9,963 bases of DNA, taken from the NCBI GenBank assembly GCA_948875265.1, contig CAQRYF010000062.1, forward strand, positions 1 through 9,963, given 5' to 3'. Source of the DNA: an uncultured Clostridia bacterium. GTDB lineage: Bacteria > Bacillota > Clostridia > TANB77 > CAG-508. Below, one piece after another: positions 1 through 7,028 of the stretch. Position 1 is the stretch's first letter. Every line of letters begins with the position of its first letter. The translations under genes were made by a program, and so were the position numbers. The notes beneath the pieces are model-generated. The model did no database searches, was not told the DNA's origin, and saw only the letters and a list, made by a program, of their open reading frames with translations.

Positions 1-46
1 CTCCTTTTGTAATAGTCTTATTAATTATAACATATTATTTTGTCAA
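1..46 (-). promoter_or_regulatory. 5' control region of a leftward gene lying off the window
   Basis: Read on the minus strand, the first bases end in AAGGAG (plus-strand CTCCTT at 1-6), a good ribosome binding site placed for a start codon just outside the window. Upstream of it are TTGACA (plus TGTCAA at 41-46) and TATAAT (plus ATTATA at 24-29). Their spacing is only 11 bases, so they are not a standard pair; TTGACA with a weak TAATAA 17 bases further on is the alternative. The inference is that a gene transcribed away from the spore-protein gene starts here. Its identity cannot be seen. Confidence 0.4.
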
Positions 47-107
47 AAAAAATAATATATTATAAAAAAATGTCAAAATAAAAATAAAAAAATTGCAAAT
101 AATAAAG

Positions 108-137
108 TTATAAAACTTTAAATTGAGTTTTATTATA
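108..137 (+). promoter_or_regulatory. Possible sporulation (sigma-G-like) promoter of the spore-protein gene
   Basis: TTATA at 108-112 and TATTATA at 131-137 are separated by 18 bases. They match the forespore sigma-G pattern (GHATR, about 18 bases, CATWHTA) with one mismatch in each box, and they lie about 44 bases before the start codon. The known forespore expression of this gene family makes such a promoter expected. In DNA this AT-rich a chance match is quite possible. Confidence 0.25.
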
Positions 138-180
138 TAAGTATATGAAATTTTTAATAAAAGGTTATAAGGAGGATGTT

Positions 181-360
181 ATGTCTAGAAATAGTAAACT
201 AATATCTGAAAATTTAAGAGAAGAGATAGCAAAAGAATTAGGAGTATATGAACAAGTTAAACAAGATGGTGGTAGCTGGGCAAATGTATCATCAAAAGAC
301 TGTGGGAATATTGTAACTAAAGCAATAGAAATAGCAAATAGAAGTGTAGACAATAAATAG
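181..360 (+). CDS. Small acid-soluble spore protein, alpha/beta type
   Basis: This 59-residue protein belongs to the alpha/beta SASP family, which coats and protects DNA in the dormant spore. It shows the family layout: LREEIAKELGV (about residues 19-29), a central SWANVSSKDCGNIV stretch and a final KAIEIANRSV helix. This is the short clostridial variant, with SSKDCGNIV where Bacillus SspA-like proteins carry a GGEITKRLV-type motif. I chose the ATG at 181 because AAGGAGGA lies at 169-176, right in front of it; the upstream in-frame ATG at 145 would place the ribosome binding site inside the gene. It stands alone, with its own terminator immediately downstream. It fits a spore-forming Firmicute. 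Confidence 0.93.
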   Translation: MSRNSKLISENLREEIAKELGVYEQVKQDGGSWANVSSKDCGNIVTKAIEIANRSVDNK

Positions 361-365
361 CTAAC

Positions 366-402
366 AAAAAGCATTGGATATATAAATAATCCAATGTTTT
401 TT
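366..402 (+). terminator. Rho-independent terminator after the spore-protein gene
   Basis: CATTGGAT (372-379) pairs with ATCCAATG (389-396), giving an 8-bp stem and a 9-base loop, followed by TTTTTT (397-402). The AAAAA at 366-370 lets the stem extend and could give some termination in the other direction. It begins six bases after the stop codon. Confidence 0.9.
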
Positions 403-403
403 G

Positions 404-432
404 TTGCAAAATTTTAAGAAAAGACATATAAT
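404..432 (+). promoter_or_regulatory. Sigma-A promoter of murF-ddl
   Basis: TTGCAA (404-409), a 17-base spacer and a perfect TATAAT (427-432) form a strong vegetative promoter directly after the spore-protein terminator. Transcription would start near 439, about 60 bases before murF. Confidence 0.75.
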
Positions 433-443
433 TTAACAAAAGA

Positions 444-478
444 AACTTGTCAAAAAAGTCCATACTAATTGGCAAGTT
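444..478 (+). other. Inverted repeat (hairpin) in the murF leader
   Basis: AACTTGTCAA (444-453) pairs with TTGGCAAGTT (469-478) over 10 bp with one G-U pair and a 15-base loop. No U-tract follows, so it is not a terminator. It lies just after the predicted transcription start and about five bases before the ribosome binding site AAAGGA (483-488). It may be an operator or an mRNA-stabilising 5' hairpin; the sequence alone does not decide. Confidence 0.45.
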
Positions 479-499
479 CAAGAAAGGACAAAATAAATA

Positions 500-1894
500 A
501 TGAAGGATTTATTAGTAAAAGATATTTTAAGAGAAACAAAGGGACAGTTAATTGTTGGGGATGAAGATTTAGTTTGCAGAAAGTTCTCTAAAGATACTAG
601 AAAAATTCAAAAAAATGATGTTTATATTGGAATTAAAGGAGACACATTTGATGGGAGTAAGTTTTGGAAACAAGCATTAGAAAAAGGAGCTAATTGTGTA
701 ATTGTAGAAAATATCGAGTTTACTAAAGAAGAAAAAGAGAAATTTAAAGATAAAACAATTATAAAAGTGAAAAATACTTTAGAAGCTTTATACAAAATAG
801 CAGGATATAAAAGAAGTTTATATGCTATACCAGTTATAGCAATTACAGGAAGTGTGGGTAAAACTAGCACAAAAGATATTGTAGCAAATGTTGTTTCTCA
901 AAAATATAAGACATTAAAAACAATTGGAAATAATAATAACAATATAGGGATGCCATTTACTATTTTAAATTTAGAAGATCATGAAGCTATGGTGTTAGAA
1001 ATGGGAATGAATCATTTTGGTGAAATAAGTCTTTTAACTTCTATTGCTAAACCTGATATTTGTGTTATTACAAATATAGGAACATCACATATTGGTATTT
1101 TAGGTTCAAGAGAAAATATATTAAAAGCAAAACTGGAAATATTAGAAGGAAATCCAGAAGCAACAGTTATTATAAATAATGATAATGATTTATTACATAA
1201 TTGGTACGAAGAAAATAAAGAAAAAAGAAAAGTTAGGACTTATGGAATAAAAGAGAAAAGTGATTTGAATGCACAAGAAATTATATTAAATAAGCAAGAT
1301 AGTGAATTTACCATAGATTTAAGCGATGAAAAAATAAAAGTAAAAGTTCCAGTTGGAGGAGAGCATTTTGTTTTAAATAGTTTATGTGCAGCAGTTGTTG
1401 GTAATGAATTAGAAATAAGTATTAATGATATTATAAAAGGAATAGAGAGTTTTGAACTTACGAAGAAAAGAATGGATATATCACAGTTAGATAGTGGGAT
1501 AACAATTATAAATGATGCATATAATGCAAGTTTTGAATCAATGAAAGCAACTTTAGAATATTTATCAGAATTTAAAGAAAAGAGAAAAATTGCAATATTA
1601 GGTGATATGTTTGAATTAGGAGATTATTCAAAAGAATTGCATAAAAATGTTGGAGAAGAAGTATATAAAAATGACATAGATATTTTAATTTGCAATGGGA
1701 AAAATGCTGAATATATAGTATATGGTGCAAAAGAAAAGGGAATGAACGAAAAATATATTTATTATATAAGTGAAAAAGATAATGTAATTCCAACTTTAAG
1801 AAAAATAGTAAAAAATGATGATATTTTACTATTTAAAGCATCGAATGGAATGAAGTTTTATGAATTAGCAGAAGAGGTAAAGAATACTTTTTAG
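500..1894 (+). CDS. murF: UDP-N-acetylmuramoyl-tripeptide--D-alanyl-D-alanine ligase (MurF)
   Basis: Cytoplasmic ATP-dependent Mur ligase that adds D-Ala-D-Ala to UDP-MurNAc-tripeptide, the last soluble step of peptidoglycan precursor synthesis. The 464 residues show the three-domain layout at the usual family length. The N-terminal substrate domain (about 1-105) has SKDTRKI and GDTFDG. The ATPase domain has the P-loop GSVGKTST (117-124), NNNNNIGMP (144-152), LEMGM (166-170) and ILKAKLEIL (207-215), whose K211 is likely the carbamylated lysine. The C-terminal domain has DAYNASFESMKA (339-350) and LGDMFELG (367-374). The next gene makes its D-Ala-D-Ala substrate and starts 36 bases later. The start is the ATG after AAAGGA; the spacing of about 11 bases is slightly long. 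Confidence 0.97.
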   Translation: MKDLLVKDILRETKGQLIVGDEDLVCRKFSKDTRKIQKNDVYIGIKGDTFDGSKFWKQALEKGANCVIVENIEFTKEEKEKFKDKTIIKVKNTLEALYKIAGYKRSLYAIPVIAITGSVGKTSTKDIVANVVSQKYKTLKTIGNNNNNIGMPFTILNLEDHEAMVLEMGMNHFGEISLLTSIAKPDICVITNIGTSHIGILGSRENILKAKLEILEGNPEATVIINNDNDLLHNWYEENKEKRKVRTYGIKEKSDLNAQEIILNKQDSEFTIDLSDEKIKVKVPVGGEHFVLNSLCAAVVGNELEISINDIIKGIESFELTKKRMDISQLDSGITIINDAYNASFESMKATLEYLSEFKEKRKIAILGDMFELGDYSKELHKNVGEEVYKNDIDILICNGKNAEYIVYGAKEKGMNEKYIYYISEKDNVIPTLRKIVKNDDILLFKASNGMKFYELAEEVKNTF

Positions 1895-1930
1895 TTTAAA
1901 TACATACATTGAACGGAAAGGGTGAAGAAT

Positions 1931-2983
1931 ATGGGGAAAATTAAATTGGGAGTTATATTTGGTGGAATGTCTACAGAGAATGAAGTTTCAGTAGTATCTG
2001 CAAATTCTATTTTAAAAAATTTAGATAGGGAAAAATATGAAGTTTTTCCAATATATATAGATAAAAAAGGTAATTGGTATAAATATAAAGAAAAAGAAGA
2101 CATCAAACTTGGAGATGAAATTACAAAAGGGGAAGAGATAGAAAATATCATATTATATTTGAAAAAATTAGATTTAGTATTTCCAGTATTACATGGGTTA
2201 TATGGAGAAGATGGCACTATACAAGGTCTATTTGAATTATTAAAGATTCCATATGTAGGATGTAGAGTACTAGCTTCAAGTATAGGTATGGATAAAGTAT
2301 ATACAAAAATAGTATTTGACAAGGCAGGAATAAAACAAGCTAAATATGAGTACATAAGAAAATATAAAAATAAATATATATACGTAGATAAGAACTTTAA
2401 TGAAAAGATATTAGATATAAAACAAATATTAAAACAAATTGAAAAGAATTTAAAATACCCAATGTTTATAAAACCATCAAATTCAGGTTCAAGTGTTGGA
2501 ATAAATAAAGCAAATAATATGGAAGAATTAGAAAAATATATACAACATGCAGGAGAATTTGATAATAAGATTTTAATAGAAGAAGGAATTATAGGAAAAG
2601 AGGTAGAATGTGCTGTTCTTGGTAATGAAGAGGTTATAGCTTCATGTGTGGGAGAGATTAAGCCGGCAGAAGATTTTTATAGTTATGATGCAAAGTATAG
2701 AAATGAAGAATCAAAAATATATATTCCTGCTAATATCCCAGATGAAAAATCAGAAGAAATTAGAAACGCAGCAATAAAGGCTTTTAAAGCAATTGATGGT
2801 AAAGGATTATCAAGAGTAGATTTCTTTATAGAGAATGAAACACAAGATATATATATAAATGAAATTAATACGTTACCAGGATTCACTAATATAAGTATGT
2901 ATCCTAAACTTTTTGAAAGAAGTGGAATAAAATATAGAAATCTATTGAATAAAATTATAGAATTAGCAATAGAAGAAGATTAG
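1931..2983 (+). CDS. ddl: D-alanine--D-alanine ligase (Ddl)
   Basis: ATP-grasp enzyme that joins two D-alanines into the dipeptide used by MurF. The 350 residues show GGMSTENEVS (11-20; E16 should bind the first D-Ala), HGLYGEDG (88-95), the ATP-grasp loop KPSNSGSSVG (181-190), the omega-loop YDAKY (252-256), SRVDF (294-298) and the metal-binding NEINTLPGFT (310-319). The omega-loop tyrosine and lysine match dipeptide-forming ligases, not the VanA-type D-Ala-D-Lac enzymes, so nothing here suggests vancomycin resistance. I prefer ATG 1931 over an in-frame GTG at 1922 because AAAGGGTG (1917-1924) is then correctly spaced. It is co-transcribed with murF and followed by a perfect terminator. Confidence 0.96.
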   Translation: MGKIKLGVIFGGMSTENEVSVVSANSILKNLDREKYEVFPIYIDKKGNWYKYKEKEDIKLGDEITKGEEIENIILYLKKLDLVFPVLHGLYGEDGTIQGLFELLKIPYVGCRVLASSIGMDKVYTKIVFDKAGIKQAKYEYIRKYKNKYIYVDKNFNEKILDIKQILKQIEKNLKYPMFIKPSNSGSSVGINKANNMEELEKYIQHAGEFDNKILIEEGIIGKEVECAVLGNEEVIASCVGEIKPAEDFYSYDAKYRNEESKIYIPANIPDEKSEEIRNAAIKAFKAIDGKGLSRVDFFIENETQDIYINEINTLPGFTNISMYPKLFERSGIKYRNLLNKIIELAIEED

Positions 2984-3017
2984 AAAATAAATGAAAATAA
3001 TAAATTAAATAGGTAAT

Positions 3018-3048
3018 AAAAAAATCCATAAAAACTATGGATTTTTTT
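3018..3048 (+). terminator. Bidirectional-looking terminator after ddl
   Basis: A7 plus TCCATA (3018-3030) pairs perfectly with TATGGA plus T7 (3036-3048) around the 5-base loop AAAAC. The A-tract and U-tract form part of the 13-bp stem. It ends the murF-ddl operon. Confidence 0.95.
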
Positions 3049-3056
3049 CTGATTTG

Positions 3057-3065
3057 TGATATAAT
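3057..3065 (+). promoter_or_regulatory. Extended -10 promoter of the J-domain gene
   Basis: TGATATAAT combines a TG motif with a perfect TATAAT (3060-3065). No convincing -35 box is present, because that position falls in the right arm of the ddl terminator; the TG extension would compensate. Transcription would start near 3072, shortly before the ribosome binding site GGGGAGGA (3082-3089). Confidence 0.6.
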
Positions 3066-3095
3066 ATGCTTACCTAATTTTGGGGAGGATGTCAA

Positions 3096-3983
3096 ATGGT
3101 TTTTAAAAATTATTATAAAATATTAGATTTAGATACAAGTCGTGTTTCTATTGACGAAGTAAAGGTGGCATATAGACTAGCTGCCAAGAAATATCATCCA
3201 GATTTAAATGTAGGGGATGAATTAGCTGAAGAAAGAATAAAAGATATAAATGAAGCATATAAAGTATTGTCAGTACCAGCTTCAAAGAGGAAATATGATA
3301 GAATATGGAATTCTCATTTTTCAAAAGGGAAAAAAGCCTTTTCAGGAAAAGGAGAGAAGAGTTCTATTTTTAATGTGTTTCTAGGTAATATAGATGATAA
3401 TGATAGAAAACAAAATAAAGAGAAAAATAAGAATCCAATAAAAGGAGAAAATGTTGAGACTCAGATAAATGTAACATTATATGAAGCGTTTTATGGTTTA
3501 GAAAAGAAAATATCATTGAAAAATGCAGATGGTAGAGTTAAAACATATACTGTAGCAGTACCTCAAGGAATTAGAGATGGAGAGAAGATTAGATTAATTG
3601 GACAAGGTAAAGAGGGAAAAAATGGAGGAAAAAATGGAGACTTATTTATTGAAATAAAAATAAATAATAATCGTAAATTTAAGCTACAAGGGTGTGATAT
3701 ATATACAGATTTACTTTTAACTCCATGGGAAGCGGCTTTAGGAACAAGAGCTAATGTTGAGACAATAGATGATGAAACTAAAGTATATATACCTCAAGGA
3801 ATTCAGAGTGGGGAGAAAATCAGGATTCCAAATAAGGGATATAAAAATGGAAATAATTCAAGAGGAGATTTGATAGCAGAAGTAAAAGTAATGGTGCCAA
3901 AACAGCTGACAGCTGAAGAAAAATTAATATTTGAAAAATTAAATGAAATATCAAGTTTTAATCCAAGAAGTGATAAAAAATAA
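3096..3983 (+). CDS. DnaJ-family co-chaperone, zinc-finger-free (class B, CbpA-like)
   Basis: A J-domain protein of 295 residues that should stimulate the ATPase of DnaK and deliver unfolded proteins to it. Residues 1-70 form the J domain with the HPD motif at 34-36 and the KRKYDR end (64-69). A charged linker (about 73-118) replaces the usual Gly/Phe-rich region and is poor in Gly and Phe. Two beta-rich substrate-binding domains follow: about 120-190 (TLYEAFYGLEKKI, VPQGIRDGEKIRLIGQG) and about 192-270 (LTPWEAALG, IPQGIQSGEKIRIPNKG). The four CxxCxGxG zinc motifs of canonical DnaJ are absent, so this is not the main dnaJ of a grpE-dnaK-dnaJ operon. It appears to be transcribed alone. Confidence 0.92.
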   Translation: MVFKNYYKILDLDTSRVSIDEVKVAYRLAAKKYHPDLNVGDELAEERIKDINEAYKVLSVPASKRKYDRIWNSHFSKGKKAFSGKGEKSSIFNVFLGNIDDNDRKQNKEKNKNPIKGENVETQINVTLYEAFYGLEKKISLKNADGRVKTYTVAVPQGIRDGEKIRLIGQGKEGKNGGKNGDLFIEIKINNNRKFKLQGCDIYTDLLLTPWEAALGTRANVETIDDETKVYIPQGIQSGEKIRIPNKGYKNGNNSRGDLIAEVKVMVPKQLTAEEKLIFEKLNEISSFNPRSDKK

Positions 3984-4003
3984 AGATTTACATAAACTAT
4001 ATA

Positions 4004-4032
4004 TTGACAAAACGTTGATTTTTAGGTATAAT
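4004..4032 (+). promoter_or_regulatory. Consensus sigma-A promoter of the coupling-protein operon
   Basis: TTGACA (4004-4009) and TATAAT (4027-4032) are exact consensus hexamers with the ideal 17-base spacer. Transcription would start near 4039 and give a leader of about 58 bases. The leader contains a small CTATG/CATAG inverted repeat (4061-4065 and 4074-4078) shortly before the ribosome binding site AGGGGTG. A promoter this strong in front of a conjugation-type gene is notable. Confidence 0.88.
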
Positions 4033-4096
4033 TGAATGTAGTGATGTAACAAATGACAAACTATGGATTAAATCATAGGAATAGGGGTGTAAAAAT

Positions 4097-4615
4097 ATGG
4101 AGGCTATACAAGGAAAACATTTTAGTATAACAGATCCAGAAGGAGTAAAAACTGTAATATACCAAATTAATAAAACAGAAAAGGAATTTTTAAAAGAGTA
4201 TCCTAAATACACAGTTGAAAGGTTAAACAGTACTGAGGAGTTAGTAGGAAACTTTAATAAAAAGACTTTTTATGTTGATAATCCGCAAAAAGATGGAAAT
4301 CAATTAGTTATTTTATCTTTTGGAGAAGATAAAGTAATTATTAATAATGGAATATTAATAGAAGATCAGGTAAAAATAACAAGAAAGCCTACACCATTTA
4401 AATTTCAAACTTTATATTCAGAACAAAAAACAGAATATAAGGAATTTCAATATACACCTAATCTAAAGAGGCCTATATCTATTATAGACCCAGAAACTAC
4501 AGAAGAAGTAAAACCAGTACTTTATTTTGATGAAAAAACAAATGAAGTAAAAGGAAAATGTAAATTAAAACCATATAAATCTTATTTTGCTTTTGAGATA
4601 AGAGACAGTAAATAG
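4097..4615 (+). CDS. Protein of unknown function with an internal repeat, first gene of the coupling-protein operon
   Basis: I do not recognise this 172-residue protein. It has no signal peptide or membrane segment, is rich in Lys, Glu and beta-prone residues, and is probably cytoplasmic. Two segments resemble each other: residues 8-30 (HFSITDPEG...VKTVIY...KTEKE) and 126-150 (PISIIDPET...VKPVLYF...KTNE). This suggests an old internal duplication of a small beta unit. The start is set by AGGGGTG seven bases upstream. The next gene starts 15 bases after its stop, and the ribosome binding site GGAGGAG touches that stop, so translation is probably coupled. Its operon suggests a role linked to the VirD4-like ATPase, for example as accessory or substrate protein; this is inference from position only. 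Confidence 0.85.
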   Translation: MEAIQGKHFSITDPEGVKTVIYQINKTEKEFLKEYPKYTVERLNSTEELVGNFNKKTFYVDNPQKDGNQLVILSFGEDKVIINNGILIEDQVKITRKPTPFKFQTLYSEQKTEYKEFQYTPNLKRPISIIDPETTEEVKPVLYFDEKTNEVKGKCKLKPYKSYFAFEIRDSK

Positions 4616-4630
4616 GGAGGAGTTTTAACT

Positions 4631-4900
4631 ATGATTATAGAAACTAAGGACGGAAGAAGAATAGCAAGGCCCGCAGGATTAAAAGATACACCTAAAATTA
4701 TAGCAGCTTCATTTGCTGTTAATGATAGAGATAAAGAAGTCAATTTAGATAAAAAGACAAAAGGAAAAACAAAGACTATCATTTTAGGAAATGTTAAAAG
4801 AGAAATAGTATTATCTACAGATTTAACTGAAGGAATGTCAATTGCAACATATAATTATGATGTACAAGTACAGGAATCACAACAAGGATATAATAGATAA
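4631..4900 (+). CDS. Small protein of unknown function, second gene of the coupling-protein operon
   Basis: An 89-residue soluble protein that I cannot assign. It begins MIIETKDGRRIARPAG, has a lysine-rich middle (KKTKGKTKT, about 46-54) and ends in a polar, Gln-rich tail. No membrane segment, Cys pair or catalytic motif is visible. The ribosome binding site GGAGGAG (4616-4622) is very strong and directly follows the previous stop codon; the coupling-protein gene starts 25 bases after this one. Size and position would suit an accessory protein of a coupling ATPase, but no sequence feature shows that. Confidence 0.82.
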   Translation: MIIETKDGRRIARPAGLKDTPKIIAASFAVNDRDKEVNLDKKTKGKTKTIILGNVKREIVLSTDLTEGMSIATYNYDVQVQESQQGYNR

Positions 4901-4925
4901 AATTACAAAAGAGTAGGTGAATTTT

Positions 4926-5408
4926 ATGAACTACAAAATAGAAGGAGCAATAAGAAGAAATAGGAAAAATTTTATAATATTTGCAATACTATGGATTGTT
5001 ATAGCCATAGTATTTGTTGCGCCATGGGCATATAGTTCTTATATGGCTAACTCACAGGGAAGCTTTGATTTGCAAATATTTATAGAAACATTTGGAAAAT
5101 CAATAACTAATCCGTTTGGAGCATTTGGGAATGTATTTATAAAAGGAGCAGTAGAAGAATATTTTTCAACTTTACTAATTTTTACAATAGTGTACGCAGT
5201 ATTTTTCTTTATAGGATTTGCAAGATCAGCTCCTAAAAATGAATATTCAGATATAGAACATGGTTCAAGTGATTGGAGTCAAAGAGGAGAACAATATCAA
5301 ATATTAAATAAAAATAAAGGTATAATTTTAGCTGAAGACAACTATTTACCAGTAGATAAAAGAGGAAATGTAAATGTATTGGTAGTTGGTCGGATCAGGA
5401 TCAGGTAA
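4926..5408 (+). CDS. VirD4/TraG-type coupling protein, N-terminal part before the frame break
   Basis: N-terminal part of a T4SS coupling protein, the membrane-anchored hexameric ATPase that passes DNA-protein substrates to a secretion channel. Counted from ATG 4926, it has membrane segments at about residues 16-35 and 80-99, then the soluble entry region HGSSDWSQRGEQY and RGNVNVLVVG (146-155). This is the approach to Walker A, where the frame is lost; five out-of-frame residues follow before a stop at 5406-5408. ATG 4926 is preferred over an in-frame GTG at 4917 because AGTAGGTGA lies just before it. Removing one base at 5391 fuses this part to the next and gives a 676-residue protein, a normal family length. 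As it stands this fragment has no ATPase and should not work alone. Confidence 0.85.
   Translation: MNYKIEGAIRRNRKNFIIFAILWIVIAIVFVAPWAYSSYMANSQGSFDLQIFIETFGKSITNPFGAFGNVFIKGAVEEYFSTLLIFTIVYAVFFFIGFARSAPKNEYSDIEHGSSDWSQRGEQYQILNKNKGIILAEDNYLPVDKRGNVNVLVVGRIRIR
5385..5408 (+). other. Single-base frame disruption inside Walker A
   Basis: The bases GTT GGT C GGA TCA GGA TCA GGT AAA encode VG, then an extra C, then GSGSGK. Dropping the C at 5391 gives the intact Walker A VVGGSGSGKS that the family requires. As written, the upstream frame reads a CGG codon and stops at 5406-5408. The adjoining GGATCA is tandemly repeated, a context that may favour slippage in replication or reads. Possible causes are an assembly or sequencing error, a recent inactivating insertion, or +1 ribosomal frameshifting. 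Confidence 0.85.
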
Positions 5409-6957
5409 ATCTGCATCATATTCAATACCAAATGCATATCAATGTTTAGGTTCTTATGTGTTTACAGACCCCAAGGGGGAATTATATGATAGAACTGCAG
5501 GTTACTTAAAATCTCAAGGATATGAAATAAAAGTGTTAAATTTAGTTAGACCACAGTATAGTGATGGTTATAACCCTTTAATGCATATTTCATCAGAAAT
5601 AGATGTTGATGTTATTGCAAATACTATAATTAAAGGACAACAGTCAGAAGGTGGAAAATCAGATCCATTCTGGGATGATTCGGCAGAGATGCTATTAAAA
5701 GCATTAATATATTATTTAATAGCTACAAGGCCAGAAGAGGAGCAAAATTTAGCAAGTTGTGCTGAATTAGTAAGAGCAGCAAATAATAAGGGCGGAAGTA
5801 ACTTACTTACAGAATTAATAAGTCAATTACCATATGATCATCCAGCAAGAATGAATTATAAATCAATTGAAATAGCGCCAGAAAAAACATATAGTTCAAT
5901 ATTAAGTACATTACAATCAAAGCTTGGTAAATTTGATTCAAAAGAAATTGCAGAATTAACCTCAACAGATACAATAGATTTTGAGGAAATAGGAAATAAG
6001 AAAACAGCAGTATATGTAATATCTTCAGATACCCACACAGCATATGACTTTTTACTTACAATATTTTTTGCTCAAATGATACAACAATTATATGATTATG
6101 CAGACCAAAATGGTGGACAATTAAAAGAACAGACATTTTTCATATTAGATGAGTTTGCTAATATAGGTAAAATACCTGATTTTGATAAAAAAATATCAAC
6201 ATCAAGAAGTAGAAAAATATCTTTTAGTGTAATTTTACAAAACATAGACCAATTGGAAGCTGTATATGAAAAATCTTATGAAACAATTATGGGAAACTGT
6301 GATACACACGTATTTCTAGGAAGTAACTCATATAAAACTGTAGAATATTTTTCTAAAGCATTAGGAGAAAAAACAATAGAAAGAGATAGTATTTCAATAA
6401 ATAGAGATAGACAAAACTGGAAAACAGGAAAGAGTGTATCAGATCAAGTTATGGCAAGAGCATTAATGACACCAGACGAGCTACGTAGACTTGATAATGA
6501 TTTATGTATTATATTTGAAAAAGGAATAAAACCAGTAAAAGCAAATAAGTTCTATTACTTTAAACATCCAATGGCAAAGAAAATGGCAGGATTAGAAATA
6601 AGCCATAATGATATAGGGGAAATAGATAGAGGAACATGGAGAAAATATAATCCATATAATCCTTATGTAGAAGATAAAGAAGATAAAGAAGTAGAAAATT
6701 TAAAAGTAGAATCATTAGATGATTTATTTGATGATGAACCAGTTAAAGAAGAAGCAAAGAAAATAACAGTACCAGATATAAAAGAGGAAGAAAAGCCTGA
6801 TATAAGTATAAAAGAAGAATTTAAACCATTAGATTTAAATGATTTCCAAGAGGAAGCTCCTATATTACCACAAAATGATGAAGATGATATGTATGATTTA
6901 CAAAAAGAATTGGAAGCGAAATTTGATGAATTATTTGGGCCAATAGATGAAGAGTAA
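5386..6957 (+). CDS. VirD4/TraG-type coupling protein, ATPase domain after the frame break
   Basis: This part carries the ATPase core. In restored numbering these are Walker A GGSGSGKS (155-162), TDPKGEL (180-186), Walker B ILDEFANIGKIPDF (D408, E409) and the downstream LQNIDQLEAVY and GNCDTHVFLGS motifs typical of VirD4/TraG/PcfC proteins. The last 90 or so residues are a strongly acidic, probably disordered tail ending EEE/DDE-rich. Such tails in coupling proteins can bind accessory proteins. A TTG at 5386 could in principle start translation, but no ribosome binding site precedes it and the protein would lack its membrane anchor. The real coding start of this frame is therefore probably the upstream ATG via the disrupted site. 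There is no relaxase, VirB4 or lytic transglycosylase nearby. Confidence 0.88.
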   Translation: MVGSGSGKSASYSIPNAYQCLGSYVFTDPKGELYDRTAGYLKSQGYEIKVLNLVRPQYSDGYNPLMHISSEIDVDVIANTIIKGQQSEGGKSDPFWDDSAEMLLKALIYYLIATRPEEEQNLASCAELVRAANNKGGSNLLTELISQLPYDHPARMNYKSIEIAPEKTYSSILSTLQSKLGKFDSKEIAELTSTDTIDFEEIGNKKTAVYVISSDTHTAYDFLLTIFFAQMIQQLYDYADQNGGQLKEQTFFILDEFANIGKIPDFDKKISTSRSRKISFSVILQNIDQLEAVYEKSYETIMGNCDTHVFLGSNSYKTVEYFSKALGEKTIERDSISINRDRQNWKTGKSVSDQVMARALMTPDELRRLDNDLCIIFEKGIKPVKANKFYYFKHPMAKKMAGLEISHNDIGEIDRGTWRKYNPYNPYVEDKEDKEVENLKVESLDDLFDDEPVKEEAKKITVPDIKEEEKPDISIKEEFKPLDLNDFQEEAPILPQNDEDDMYDLQKELEAKFDELFGPIDEE

Positions 6958-6985
6958 GTAATAGAGATATAGAAAATAAAAGGAG

Positions 6986-7021
6986 AAGGGAAACGAAGAA
7001 ATATTTCTTTGTTTCCCTTTT
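6986..7021. terminator. Shared terminator between convergent genes
   Basis: AAGGGAAACGAAGAAA (6986-7001) pairs with TTTCTTTGTTTCCCTT (7004-7019) with one G-U pair and a very tight loop. A short T-run follows on the plus strand (7018-7021), and on the minus strand the hairpin is followed by a CTCCTTTT run. It lies between the end of the coupling-protein gene and the end of the leftward gene and should stop both. Confidence 0.85.
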
Positions 7022-7028
7022 AAGCTAC

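Noticed and set aside
1891..2355. Leftward 154-residue open frame across the start of ddl
   Set aside because: It lies wholly antisense to the well-conserved ddl and murF end, has no ribosome binding site and reads like a reverse-strand shadow rich in Ser, Ile and Phe.
2463..2983. VanA-type D-Ala-D-Lac ligase
   Set aside because: The omega loop carries YDAKY, as in dipeptide-forming Ddl enzymes, and no van neighbours are present.
5391..5393. CGG as a reassigned or unread codon explaining the frame break
   Set aside because: Another in-frame CGG, in a plausible Arg position, lies in the leftward gene at plus 7314-7316, and CGT is used normally in several genes. One site cannot support a code change.
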